Positions 36,361-49,759 of a DNA stretch of 64,000 bases are shown piece by piece. Source of the DNA: Pomacea canaliculata (taxonomy: Eukaryota; Mollusca; Gastropoda; Architaenioglossa; Ampullariidae); NCBI RefSeq assembly GCF_003073045.1, contig NC_037593.1, positions 13,958,735 to 14,022,734 on the forward strand. Reading direction: 5' to 3'. Both the position numbers and the translations under genes were made by a program. Position 1 is the first letter of the stretch; each line of letters starts with the position of its first letter. The notes beneath the pieces were generated by a model, which did not search any database, was not told the DNA's origin, and saw nothing but the letters and a program-made list of their open reading frames with translations.

Positions 36361-39300
36361 GGCACAAGGACTTGTAGGCCTCTCATATGATCCTATTTTT
36401 GGAGAAATTATATCATCTAGTTCAGGAAACTTTCTTCGCAGGGAAGCTACGATCAAATGTTCATGGTTTACTTTCATCGCCACTCATATGTTAGAAAGAT
36501 CGACAGTGCCTCATTGATCCAGAGATGGCAAACGTTGAGGAATTGTATGAAGTTCATGCATATGTGTGAGAGGGTATAGGTGTGTGTGCATGTTCAATGT
36601 TGTTATGTCGGTGTGTATATGTTTTATATATATATATATACTGTTATTTTCACATGTATACATTATTTTGAGAGCAAAAGAAAACTTTCTGTCCTGAATT
36701 ATGCCTGTACAGACAATATTGATTGATTGATACCGTACATTGTCAAAAACAACTATATATGTGCATTTTTCATGAGTGGTAAACTTAGTGCTTGGGAAAA
36801 AACAAAATAAATGCCAATCGATCCTACAATATTCATCAATATAAAATATCAAAATTAAGATATAATTTAACAGCGTGAGTTTAAAATGTACGCAAACAAA
36901 ATAAAAACAGAAGCATTAGGTTTTGAATATAAGTTATTGGGAAAGGTTTGTTTTTTACTTTTTTAAATGTAGAAGTCGTGATCTTTATTTAAATTAGATT
37001 TGAGATATAAAAATTATATGCACCTTTACCAAAAACCAAATATGACCAATAATTTGTAACATGCACGCACGCACGCATGCACACACACGTGTACACGGTC
37101 TACTCCGACCTCAACAAGAAAACAAGGACGGCGCCCTTTTTGTAACCATCTGACGTCTTTACGCACTATATTCATCAACAAGAACGTCATGCACAATAGT
37201 CATATTATTACTTAATCTACGTTTAACTGTTTGAAGTCTTTAAAATGTAACTCTATTTTCACAATAAAGTGCAAGAAATATTAAATGTAACATACGCAGG
37301 AGTTGTTTACATGGTACGGTGCATGGAAACGAGACGTTCAAGGGAAACTACTATTAAATAAGAAGGGAGATAAGTCAGTAAACATTTCAACATTTTATTC
37401 CTAAACAAACTTTCTGTTTTAATTTTCATTGTCAGATAGTTAAATCAGAACATTATAGTGTTTATTTAATGTCATTAGGGAGCGATAGTCTTGAAAAAAG
37501 TCTTCCATCTATCCATAATAACACATTCATGGTTTATGAAAAGTTGATGCTCGCAAGGGCATTCACTCCACTCGAAGCTTCGTCATGATCCCCCTTTACT
37601 GTCGTAGTAGTGTCTGCACATTTTTAGAAATGTTGAAATCGTACAAATAATTCATACTAGAACATCATAATGAAAAACAAGCTCTTTGATACTGTAAAGT
37701 AAATGGTAGTTATTTGTTATTAGTTACTCCATTATTCCTGCCTTATAAGGAGTTGATAATTTTTAATTAATTAAAGTTCCTCGCTGTTTAACTTGAAAAT
37801 TTTCGACCAGACACGTACGTACAGTACTAAGCTAGATGTGGCTATAGTTAGATCGACTGCTTTTGCTACTTTATTTACTTGTTTAATTAACTAATTATTT
37901 TATATTTTGCATAGTTATTGGGTTTTTTTTCCTTATGAGATGATTTATAATTTTCCAGTATCGGGTCGCATGCTATTCTTTGAAGCTGTTTTCAATGAAA
38001 GATTAACGAGGCCGCGGTGACTCACCGGATCGCAATCACGAAATCATACCTCACAAATGAAAACCACCATCACTGGAACTGGTAAAACTTTCTAATTTAT
38101 CGAAGACAGCGTTCTGCAAGAAATCGATTACTCTCTGCGAAATTGGTTTTCTCTCGAGTCGTTTTCATATGCGCGCATTTCTCTCCCAGCCTCTCCCTCA
38201 TCAGGCGCAAGCATTGTACATTATTCCCCATCACTATTTAGGGCACTAAATAGATGCTTTCGCATTCGTCAGCTTGTTTGTCGTGGTCTCGTGGACGTTG
38301 CGAGCTGTGTTGTACCAAAATTCACAATTATATTTAACATCGAAGACCGATTTGTCACCGTAGAAGCACGTACAACTGAACAGAGCTCCTGCAGGCCTAT
38401 CATCACCCTTATTGTCTTGATCTGTATAATATGACCGATGATGCATTGCTTATGTCTTAGATGTTGTCGTCAAAGCCGTGAGTGAGAAGAACCGCAGGAG
38501 TACCCAGGCTTTCTGCATGCTCGCTGGCTGGTGATAAGTGCGTAAGGAGACGTACGTATCTTTATCTTGTTGAAGCCTTCTGGCTGTTTGCGTTCTTATA
38601 TACGTATATGTATACATACGCAACATCAACACGTTGACTGCTTCATTTGCATCTGTCATTTTGCATTGTTGCATGTTTCACCGACCCTTCTACCAATTTG
38701 TACCATAAACAATGTAAATAAATAAACAGTAGAAATAACGTAAAACAGAAACGGTACATAAACTAGAAAAGAAATAAAATTGATTAAAAAAAAGTGCAAG
38801 GAAAGGTTTACAGAAAGAAAGAAAAAAGAAACTTTACCTTTTATGCGTCATTTTCTTTGCTAGGCATTTTTTATAGTCTCTTTTAAAAAAAAAGATTTTT
38901 CAGGGAAATCGGGTAGAGGTAGAGGTTGACACGACACCGCTATTCGCTGATGTTTTTGAACGGAACGCTGAAGTGGTGTAGGAAAAATCCTCTGGCCATT
39001 TTTGATGATGACCGTGGTTATCAGGATGGCAGGTGCAGAGAAGAACTCGAGGTGTTGACAAAGAAGAGGCTATGATGAAATAAAACGACAATGAATTGTT
39101 TCAGAGGATTGGATTTCACCAAATCAGAAAAGAGCATTACCCCAGATTCAGACAAATGATTTATTAGGCCGAGAGTTTTACAGTTATAAGAAAAATATAA
39201 CACCCAATGTTCCAAAATGAAGTTATCCTGTTACGAACACAGGCACGAATTTCCTGCAGCTCGGGGCTAGGTTGTTTTATTCACATGAGCATCAGCTAGT

Positions 39301-42300
39301 CACGTGAGGTACAGGTAATGGGGTGTGTGAGAGAAGGAAAGAAAGGAATGGGAATGGAAACAGAAGAAAACAGATTGCGTGTCAGCTTTAAGAATTCGCA
39401 TCAAGCTTTCCACAAAAAGAACATGTTTATTGGCATATAAGTAGCAAACTCAAATTACAATAACGTTCTTGCAAGCTGTTCGCAAAGATTTATTTTGATG
39501 TCAAGCAGCTGTCTTCAAACAGCTCACAGTCTGGAAGTTTTCTCCTCGCTGACGTGTTTATTTTTGGCCGGGTAGTTATACTCGGGAAGGTTAATTAATT
39601 TCTCTTTTTTTGCGTGTGTGGTGGAGGGAAAGTGAGGGAAGGGAATGAATCAGACGGAGATCCGTGAAGACCCAATGTTGGGCCCACAACAGCCGAGCTG
39701 CATGCGTCGTTTCGAAATGGCTGCAGCAGAGGGTTGGCGGCACGCTGCGGTCCGTCCAGCCTCAACATGGAAGCTGGTTAGCAAGTCAAACAGACCAGTC
39801 AGGTCGAGGAAAGTCGGGATGCAAGGGTGATATCCGATAGCATCGTGAAAAGATCAGGCGTGTTCTGACAAATTGCACCATAAAAATATGGGCCTTCGTC
39901 ATCCCTGGGCCAACAAAACTGCCGCCGGGACGAGGGACCGCCCCACAGGGGGACTGGGGACAAAGCAGGGAGGGGGACTGGAGGCGTTTTGAGAAAAGAG
40001 GGTGATGGGGGAGGTGATCATACCCCGCTACATCACTGGACTAGTCATTCAGCGGGTCTTCTCTTGGATGGAGGCCTTTCCATCTCCTCTTCCCCATTCA
40101 AACGCTGATCGATACGTTTACTCGGATGCGTGTTCGGTACGTGTTCGGTGTCAATGGCTGCTGCTAGCTAAGACTAGAAATCCCGACAGTTCTGAAAATT
40201 CTATGCTTATTGGATCCGTATCTCTGCTGGAAACCTTTAGATCGCGACATGGTGGTTATGTCATTGATTCTGTGTGTGTGTGCGCGCGTGCGTACGTGCG
40301 GTGTTGATTTTGAAAACTCTTTCTATATTTCCTCCATCATTAATACATTTTCTGATGTTTTTGTTGTTTTGTTTGAAGTTGTGTGATCTCCCTTTTATGT
40401 CATTCGAAATCCAATATCATAATCTCACCTATTTTTATTGTAAGTTATATAATACAAAAAAATTAATGAACAAGATTCTCGATTTCAACTCCCCTTTTAT
40501 CTGGCATTTCCTTCCTTTGACTGGATGCAATTGTCACTTATTTATTTATATTTCATGCATGTGTGCCAACCATGTTTGTACGAGTCGTGTTTGTACCCCA
40601 GCAACAAGCTGTCATCCATCTTCAGTCCACAAACGTTTTGACAAACGTGCTGTTCGTTCTAATTCTGTCTTCCATTTCTTCTGTCTGGTTCTTCCACTTC
40701 TCTGCTCAAACACCGCTACTGAAGTGGACCCAGCAGCATTCAACGATGGAGCATCGTGGCTAGCCGAGACCCAATCAATCAATTTTAGAGTATGAGTCAT
40801 CCACTGCGGCAGATTAGCCGGGTCAGGAAAGGTCGAGACACATCATTCCGCACGTTGCTGCAAGTGCGGGATGCGAGCTTCTTTGCAGTCATCAGACCTG
40901 TAGGATCTTGACATCAAACTCCTCAGCTTTTCACAACAGCCAGAACGAAAACAAATTTATTTACGCCTGTATGCCTATTCCCATATTTGTTGTTTATTAA
41001 ATACCAGAATTTATGAATTGGTTTAGCATTATATTTTCTGTTTTAGTTTTGTTTTAGCTTTATGGAAAAATATGACATGAATACATTTTTTAATTTGTAA
41101 TGCTCGCATACATGAATCTCAAGAAGCACACGACAAACCAGTCTCTTCGGACAAATATTTATTCAAGATCAACATCATAAATAAACTTACTAAAATTAGA
41201 ATTAAAATCTACAGCTGTGAACATCTAGCGCACATGAAAAAGCACCTCAGGGCTGGGGTACAGGGTGTCCAGTGGGAAAAAAAACAACAACCAACCAACC
41301 AATAAAGGATACATCTATATATCCGAACCAAATTATACACATCGCTTAATCAGGCCTGAGCAAAAAACATGGAACATCGCATCGCTTTGTTCTGGAGACA
41401 AATTGAATCGGTCATCTACGTACAGAATATACAATCAACTCTAGATGACAGGGACTATAATCAACTTATACATCCGGCAGTAACCATGGAAACATGGCAA
41501 GCTACGGCTCGCAGGGAAAGACAACTGTTTGGAAACGAAAATGTACATTCTTTGCGTAGACTAGCTTGTGGCAAGGAAAACAATCAATCAATCAAAATAA
41601 ACAACTTGAATACAGAATGGTCAACGATGCAACGATCCTTTCTGGGACTAACGAGGCCAGAAATATTTAAGCAGCAAGTAAAGTGTACACCAAATTGTAA
41701 TTCTCACAGCCGTGAAGCAGAGTCGGGAAGGACACGAAACCTGTTCTTTCTGTGCATTGATAGATCACGAGAGTTAAAAACAAAAAAGTCAACAGAGGTG
41801 CATCCCTTAATTATAAATTATGAATTAAAAAAACAAGTGTCAACAAAGCAATATTCCTTCATTGATAAATCACAGGATTAATAGCAAATGAAATTTCTAA
41901 ATATTAACATCTTTGGAAGAAATTTCATCTAAAAGCGATAATCTAGAGAATTCGTTTTTATTCCATGAATATCACAAGTCCTGGGTTTCAAATAAAAATT
42001 GTCTTAGTTACCCTGTATTGTTTCCAGAATGTTTTCAATTATCTCTGTTTAGTTTCTAATTGAACATAATACCATCAGCTCTACAAAAAATATAAAATAA
42101 AGAAGTTTCTTTTTTTCTTTCTTGAAATTCCAAAGTCTGCAAAAATCTTAGCTCTTTTATGTTTCATGACATTGCTGACAAACAGTTTGTTTTATATAAT
42201 TTTTAACCCTTCTTGTTGCTTTGTCATAGTGCTGTGTTTGGTGTAATGAACCGTCTGAACATTAATTACAAATATTTACTATTGACAAATGTGCTTTTAC

Positions 42301-44998
42301 TAGGTAAAATTTTATCTGAAACTAAAATCAAAAGTAAATTTCTAATTTTGACACACATTGAAAAGTTTCGTTACGGAAGAGTATGCGGACAAGAAAAGAG
42401 TTGTTACAATACTCTTTAGGTCATTATGCCATGGCTTTAAGAACAATATATACATAACACAAACTCATCAATATTTTCAAAAGGCTTATCGAGCAATAAA
42501 TATACATATCAACAATAATTCGTATACGTCAAAAAAAAAAAAAACGTTAAGACTTGCTGACACAGAAGGAGGGAAAGAGACTGAATGGAACAGTCCTACA
42601 CACAAATGGAATAGTTGCTTATGGATTACTGAATGGAGCGATAGAGATTAGTAACAAAGCATTTTAATACGTTTTTTTTTCTACTTATTTTCAATGAAGG
42701 AGGTAAGAAGTACTAGTAGGCTATGTTTCTAACCGACATTTCACCTGCTCAGAGAATCTCTTCTAAGATTTATACCCCAAATCGTGAGCTGGTAAAGCTG
42801 AGGTTGGGCTTTACAGTAAAAGGTGGGATCCCTTGATACTTGACAATGGTAGTGGTTTAGTAGCACCACTAGGCAGTCTAAGAAATATGCATTCACGCAC
42901 GCACGCGCACAAACACACAAACGCGCGCGCATATAAGCAATGCATGTTTTCACATTAATACAACATACAGAAAGGAACTAGGAAAAAGCGTTATGTTCGT
43001 ACATATAGATCATATGCCATAAAAGCACATAAAAGCCCATTTGGCACACGGGGAATCTGAGGGTGAGGAGAGCACGGTTGTCGGTCTGTTGCACATACAG
43101 CTAACATCGAAATTTGTCAGTGCTCTACGAGCTAGAGCCTGCTATTGAAACAAATTCATCATCATAAAAATTATCATCAACAAAATAACAAACAAAAAAG
43201 AACTATATTAAAACATGTAAATACGGTGCAGTGAGACTTTACAGCCATTGGGACTAAACATTAGCTTCTCCATTGCATTGCATGCACATCTAGACTCTAC
43301 AACTCTCCCTCTCCTCACATATATATATATACACTTAAGTTGCAAGGCATAGAAGCCATTTTTTCATCGTCAATGCTGGAATAATTCATACAGTTTTTTG
43401 TTTCATAGTGTTTCATTATTATCATCCATCATAGGCATAGAGCGTAGAAAGCCATCCACAAAACCTGCCGCAATCTGCTCCAGGCATCCATCTCTTCAGT
43501 TTGAAACGCAGCTTCTGCTTGTCAACTGTTACAACTACCGACAAAACACTGACAAGAGATTTAAAAACCATTTCTCTGATTTATGTTCCAATCATGGTAT
43601 GAATCTCAACCGGCATTTTTTTTTCTCACCGCAAGACTTTTATCAAAAGCAGGCACCAGAAGGGAAATGTGTAGGAGAGGGTGAGTGTGGAGGGGAAGGA
43701 TGTGATGTAGATGACAGGTATGCAGCTGAAAATGCTTCTTCACGTGCTTAAAATACCATTCCTACTTTCTGACCAAAAAATAATCTCTTGATGCCAGCAA
43801 GTCAGTCAGGTTTTGTTAAAAGACTTTGACGACGATGCGGCGCGTGCGCACGCACACAAACACACGTGTGGAAGAACCACTGCTTAGCAACGCACGCTGG
43901 CTGAACGATTCTGATGCTCGTGCGTTTTCGAAGAAACGTGGCGTTGACAGCATTGCGAGCGCGTGGCGTTTCCTCTTCGCCTAAATGCCACGCGTTCGTG
44001 CAGCGACCTCATGGTTTCCATGGTAACACGCGGGCGTCAATTACGCCTTGATTATGCTCGTAAGCAACAGCCTTTGGAAGGTTTACATCAAAAGGAAAAC
44101 AAGTTTTGATACATTGCACACGCGGGATGGGTGAAGAAGGGGTCGGGGAGAAATCCCGTCACGTGGCTTAGCACTCAGGGTGTCACGTGACCTCCATCAT
44201 TAAAGGTCGGTTCACAGGCACAGTTAAGGTCAGTTCACACGGGTCGTCAGAAGCACACGAAAGCATCGTGCATCCTTCTATGGTAATTGTTCTAGTTCAG
44301 AATAGTCCACAGCACAGAGTGGCAGTTAGCATGACAATTACTAAGCAAATGTCGATATTTTTTTGAAGATGCTAAAGACAAGGGGTGGATTGAAGGATGG
44401 TGAACTGTATGGGTGGGTGTGTCAAAGATTGGCTACGATGGTATTCCGTTAATAAATCAGTTCAACACTCAAGAAGAATGAGTTCAAGTAAAAAAGAAAA
44501 AAATGTTCCATACGGAAAACGGGAGAGAAAGGACAAAAAAGGGCACGAGGCAGTCTGAGAGTGGATGGGGATTCTGGAGGGTGGGCGGTAATGACAACAT
44601 GCACATTTGCAGACCACCTCAGGAAATGTTGCTTCTACATTTACTTCTTTTATAGCTTCCAGCGAAGCCCACTCTGGCCTCTGGTAAAGGGAAACAAGTA
44701 ATCATAGCACTTTAAATAAAATGTAATTTACTGACTTAGATAACTTTAAAATGTTGGTGGAATAATCCTTGAACTCAATCAGACTGGCGTTGCTGGAAAA
44801 ATTTTGAAACCGACTGATTTTATTTTTGTTTTAAAAAAGCGTATCGGTAAATTTCATTAGTGAAAATTTCAAGATGTTTTATCAGATATGTAGGATAGGA
44901 AACAAATTAGAGACTCACGGAAGTTTGCGAGTTCCTCTGATGATCTGCAATTTTATCATAAGTCCAACAGCAGGCAATAAAACCTGCCAAATGTGCAC

Positions 44999-44999
<1 letters not shown>

Positions 45000-45029
<30 letters not shown>

Positions 45030-45052
45030 GAATAAGAATAAAATAATAACAA
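45000..45052. repeat. (AAT)n microsatellite, first array
   Basis: About ten AAT units, then an AAGAAT-type degenerate tail. Confidence 0.9.
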
Positions 45053-45539
45053 TAATTGAAATACATTACTCTGATTCATCGTCAAGCTCTTTTTTTTTCT
45101 ATCGATAACTTCATTGCATTAAGAAAAAAACTTTAGTGAAGTACATTCTGGGATTTTTTTTTAAAAATCCTCAAGTCAGAGATGCTAGTGGATTAGACCA
45201 TTTTCATGTCCATGAAGAACAAGTACAAATAGAATTCAATCATCGAACATCAAAAGACTCAATTTCTCTCTCTTCCTTTGTCGAAGTCTTTCAAACACAC
45301 ACGCACTGAAGCATACACACTCATTCTCTCTCTCGCTTGATATATATGAAAAGCAACAGACAAAACCGTTAAAGGTTAAAGCTGAAGTACAAAAGGGCAA
45401 TCTGAAAGGCAATGATGTTCCAACGACACTGAAAGATTACTTGTCAAAAAGTCAAAAGGCCGAAACAGCGGTTCAGTTACCAGAAATTTCAATCAGGGTG
45501 TTTTCTGAAAAGTGCAGCTGTTGTTTCGACAGACAGTTC

Positions 45540-45540
<1 letters not shown>

Positions 45541-45603
<63 letters not shown>
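45541..45603. repeat. (AAT)n microsatellite, second array
   Basis: Twenty uninterrupted AAT units, about 500 bp from a similar shorter array. Confidence 0.95.
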
Positions 45604-45605
<2 letters not shown>

Positions 45606-46762
45606 TCGAGATCATGTTACTACGGTTAGGTCAGTCAACAAGTTAGCAAGAGAAGTTGGCTAGAAGTACCTGGGGAGTCTCTCAAAACATCACGTGACCA
45701 GGTCACAAGCCACAGAAACATTTAGCACGGGGTGGAGTAAACATGTGTACAACCAGTACAACTACCTTAAGACAATCACAGACACTATGCTGCATCATCT
45801 GAAGCATGCTGCATGGAGGAGAATCTTCTGTTTTTAGTGAATTGATTAAAAACTTGTAAGGATTTTCTCAGGGTGGAAGTGTGCAACAGGATATTAGTCG
45901 AAAAAGAGAAAGTTACCAAGACGACAAGAGCGGTTCACACTTAACACACTGAACATTTTCTCAGAGGACTTGATGTAAGTCCTTTCGTCAATAAAATATC
46001 TATCTTAAAAAGTTGATTTACAAAGCAATAAATTAAAACCAAAACAGAAAACTTCTCGCAGACTTTTCATCTGGCGGAAAAAAGAAAACAATGAAATCGA
46101 GCCATGTAGATAGCGATGTCCACTGTTAACCCTTTCTTTCCTTTCAACCTCGAATTAGGTATTAATCCGAGAAATAGGGTCGACACTGAATGGTACCTTA
46201 AGAAAATTTGCTACTTCAGTGTTGATTTGAGAAAGTCGAAGAATAATAACAGACTTGATTGCACTTTGTCAGCGTCGAAAACTTCTTTATCGCTGCGAGA
46301 GAAAAAAAAAATTAGGAAATCGGGGCTGTTCGATGTTTTTACTGCATGTCATGAACTTGTGAACTTGCGATACTGCAGCGACTACAATTTTGAACTCATG
46401 GAACAGCGTAAAAACATCGACAAGCCCTGAGGTCTCATTTAACCCAGAAAATTAAAAAAAAACAAAAACAATTGTGATTTTTTTTTTAAATCAGGCATTT
46501 ACCTTAGCACTGCGCATCGCTTTTCGGATTATTTAACTTATACCTACTCAGTAAGGCATAATATGCTGCAAATGAACTTTTTGAGGGTTGACTTTTAAGG
46601 TCACGAAAAGTTTTGAGACAGTTTGTGCTTTTTCTTTCTTCAAAAATAGTCGCAGAGCAGTCTTAGACATAAGCATTATTTTGTGACTGTCATGAGGCGA
46701 CAGAATCGAAAAATATTCTGACAGCAGCAGGTAGCCCTTTACTGTAAAAATTTACTTGCGGT

Positions 46763-49656
46763 TCACCGGGTCACAGGGTCTAATGGCACGTGCTGAGCCC
46801 CGGATTTTTGCATGTTCAGTACGGCTGAGTAGCTGGCTTGCAGGCGAGCGCTCTGGGACTCCAGTCTCATGCGGAGGTCTTGCAGCGTCTCCAGAAGGAT
46901 CTGCTTCCGGTGAATGTCCAGGAGACGCTGAAGCCTCAGCTTCTGCTGTTGTCGCAGCATCTCCTCCTCTCGGGCTTCCCGGATCTTACGTTGGACCAGC
47001 AGCTTTCCCTGCCGCAGGAAGAAGACCTTGTCCTCCAGGCTGCTGGTGACCTCGCGAAGACTGCGACCCGTCGCCAGGCTAAGGTCAAGGCTGTGTTCCG
47101 AAAGTTCCGAGCTCTCACCCTTCGACTGGAGAACGCAGCGTGGGAGGGAGTTCCCGGCGGGTGAGGTCGAGGCCAGGGGGGTTGTCCTGATGTGGTGCCG
47201 GAAGAACGTCGCTGACGGACGAACGAGGACAAGGGCGCTGCGCGTGCGCGAGTCCCTGTTCCGGCTGGAGAAGACGTCCGGTCCTTCCGACGACCTGCGA
47301 AACTTCAACTGCTCGCTGAAGTCACGAGACCCTGTCTCTTCGAAAGGTGACGACCGTCGTTTGAAAGACGGGTCGAAACCGTGGCTCATGACGTCAGGAA
47401 AGCGTGTGACGTCATACGGGTAGGGCACGATGCTGTCAGAGACCACGAGGTTTTCCAGGCGACAAGGCCGTCGACGGTCTCGAGGCCGCTGGTTGGAAAA
47501 CGCGCTACAGAGGCCGTCGCTGCAGGAGCAGTAACCGGTGTTTTCCACCGCAGTTTTCTCCCTTTCTTGAAGGAAAACGGACCAAACTCTGTTAGAAAAT
47601 CATTTGTACTTTGAGTCCACAAGTAGACTATCTCTAAAGGTTTCTGGGGAAGAGATTGGAGTGGAGGCTTAGCTCGATGCCCTGCAAGCCAGCCATGGAA
47701 AGGTCGAAAGCCTCTGTGGAAACAGGAGTGTCCCGATCTCGAGAGACCGGCGGTTCGTCGGGTTCTTTGATGTCGGAGGCGACGTCGTCGTCTTCGATTT
47801 CATTGTGACACTCACGGCTGAGGCTGGAGTACCCAGTGTCCGTGGAATCCTGCATGCAGTCCGGCATGAGCCAGAACTTGTTGTCCATGTCATGGGCTTC
47901 AGCAGCAATAGTAGCGGCATCGTCTTCATCCTCAATAATTCTGTCTCCCTCTGTAGCGCCGTCGCTGGCATTGGTTAGCCACTCCAATTCAGAGTTAGTT
48001 AAGACATTGATTTCGTCATTCTCTGGGTCATCCTCTTCTTCTTCATCGTCATCGTCTTCGAAGTCGGTCTGTACAGCCACGTCTGCTGTGCGCGCAGTGC
48101 CGCCTAGAAGGTCGCGGAGCCCACGTGTCACGCTGCGTGCCGGTCTTTCTACTCCGCACACGCCGCTAGTGTTGGGGTCTGAACTTTCCATCACCACCCT
48201 ATCGTGCATCGACTGGCCGCCCTTGCAAGAGTAACTGGGCTCCATAGAAAAATCTTTATCAGGAACAGGACGATCTTTCATTTGTGGGCGACAACTACCG
48301 TCGATGTGAGTGGCGAGGGCTACCTCCCTCGTGTCCTCGTATTCGTAGCTGATGTTGTGCGCAAGCTGCTCAATGTTGCTGGTCAGGGCGCAGATGCTGA
48401 CGGAGGGTGACAAAGCGTTGTCTTCCTGGGAATCTGAATCCCAGGCCTTGGAATTTCTGTTTCCTACCGCTGGTGAGAGCGGCGTCTCGAACTCGCACCC
48501 GTAAGAGTTTCTTCGAATGATTGCGCCGTATTCTCCTGGGAGCTGCTGGGACCTGCGAATCACTTTAGTCTGCTGCAGCCCGCTCGGAGTGGATGTGGAG
48601 TGAATGGTGTTGAGATTGTTATACGAAGAAGAATCCAGATCCCATTGTCTGTTCCATCTTTTTGAATCAGACTTTCTGCTAAAGCCAGTGTTGTTGTCGT
48701 TTCTGCTGTTGTCCTTCACGTCATAGTGGATGTGATCCTGAAAGTGAAGCACCTCCCCAATGCCGCTGTCTAAAGTGGAATAATACTGCTCACATTCCGC
48801 GGAGGAGTAAGTCGGTAGCGAAGCGACAAACGCGGCGGCCCTGACCTCAGAATGATGCGGTCGATGTCGTCTCCGACGACTCTGCTGAGGAGCGCTTCGG
48901 GGTACGTGCTCGCTAGGTGACGTCAGAGGCGACACGTTATCAGAGGTGAAGGAGAGGGGGAGGAGGACGATGAGCGGGAGGAGGAGCAGGGGAAAGAAAG
49001 GCTGCGTACACTGTAGGGGCTGGGGCGAGGCGAGGGGAGCCACGGGTTGGTTCGAATCCGCGAACGGCTCCGTGGTGCCTTCTGTCCGCTGGAAGTCAGC
49101 CCCGCCGGCGTGAGATCTTCCAGACACCCGTGACCAGACGAGTATCCACACGTGCTGTCAAGGTCACAGTCATGCTCACACCACTCACGGAGAGGCCGGG
49201 GGGAGGACAGATCGCCACATTCGTCGAAAGTCGCTTCCTCCAAGGGAAGGCAAGCGAACTGTTGAGGAGGTCGCTGCTGTAGTCAGGGCTCCCCAGTCCC
49301 AGGGCGGAGGACGAAGACGCAGAGTCGTCTAACCTTTGCTGCTCCTGTCCGTTCTCTTGATCGTGGAAACCTGAATTTTGTTCCCTGTGTCTCCGAGAAG
49401 GAACCTTTGTTGAGCTTTCCTTTCCTAGAAGTCTGTCCCAGAAACTAAAGCGGGATTCTGCCACGGGGAACCAGTTACCGTTTCCGTCCGGTTCTATTGC
49501 CGTCGGCGAGGACAGCTGCTTCTTCGACGACGAGGACGCCGAGGAGGCCACGTTGTTGGTCTTAGGCGTTGATGTGGAACCGGGAACCTGCTGGCTCTTT
49601 TTCTTCTTTCCTCGCACTCGCGGGAGGGAGTTAGCGACAAGTTCACGCAGCTTCAT
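46763..49656 (-). CDS. Large disordered protein with acidic tracts and C-terminal coiled coil, not recognised; frame-broken
   Basis: GC-rich, essentially intronless coding sequence on the minus strand. It begins MKLRELVANSLPRVRGKKKK at 49656. A frame of 186 codons leads to about 49250, a second continues to about 49090 (EEATFDECGDLSSPRPLREW, STCGYSSGHGCLEDL), and a third runs 505 codons to a stop at 47634. The third includes YYSTLDSGIGEVLHF, a D/E run, VAVQTDF and DSTDTGYSSLSREC. Downstream, 46763-47548 is open for 261 codons and ends in a charged coiled coil (EDKVFFLRQGKLLVQRKIRE, LLETLQDLRMRLESQSARLQ). The repeated GYSS/TGYSS motifs on both sides of the breaks argue for one protein with one-base breaks near 49255 and between 49100 and 48930. 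Joining the last segment needs further frame changes or a tiny intron near 47550-47640. Looks like a scaffold or cytoskeletal adaptor; no family assigned. Alternative: two adjacent genes. Confidence 0.6.
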
Positions 49657-49700
49657 GGCGTTGGCACGTTTTCTATTGGCTAATAAGCGTCACGTGAGGA
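49657..49700 (-). promoter_or_regulatory. Proximal promoter or 5' UTR with CCAAT box and CACGTG E-box
   Basis: Reading the minus strand toward the ATG at 49656, a TCACGTGA-type E-box (49690-49697) is followed by GCCAAT (inverted ATTGGC, 49675-49680). Both elements are typical of TATA-less animal promoters. The closeness to the ATG means either a very short 5' UTR or that the motifs are transcribed. Confidence 0.4.
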
Positions 49701-49759
49701 GAGCGGCCATCGGTGACCTTTCACGCGAGTCCCTCGATCTGGAAAAACACACCAATTAG

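Larger units (their letters stand above)
36370..46760. other. Long stretch without a supported gene
   Basis: About 10 kb with no recognisable coding exon on either strand. Isolated open frames (for example 41369-41881, 40274-40795, 43398-43751) carry no domain or splice context. Part of 41.1-46.7 kb may be 3' UTR of the minus-strand gene ending at 46763: inverted AATAAA signals near 41157-41194 would fit a long UTR. Simple repeats are TA (36630-36642, 43318-43330) and two AAT arrays near 45.0 and 45.5 kb. TCACGTGA palindromes occur at 39300, 44183 and 45690. Confidence 0.45.

Noticed and set aside
41369-41881. Plus-strand open frame of 170 codons
   Set aside because: No recognisable domain, no splice or promoter context, composition like the surrounding AT-rich non-coding DNA, and it lies where the 3' UTR of the opposite-strand gene may run.
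46756-47423. Plus-strand frames opposite the 47-49 kb gene
   Set aside because: They are antisense shadows of a GC-rich coding exon; the minus-strand reading has the coiled coil and the consistent composition.
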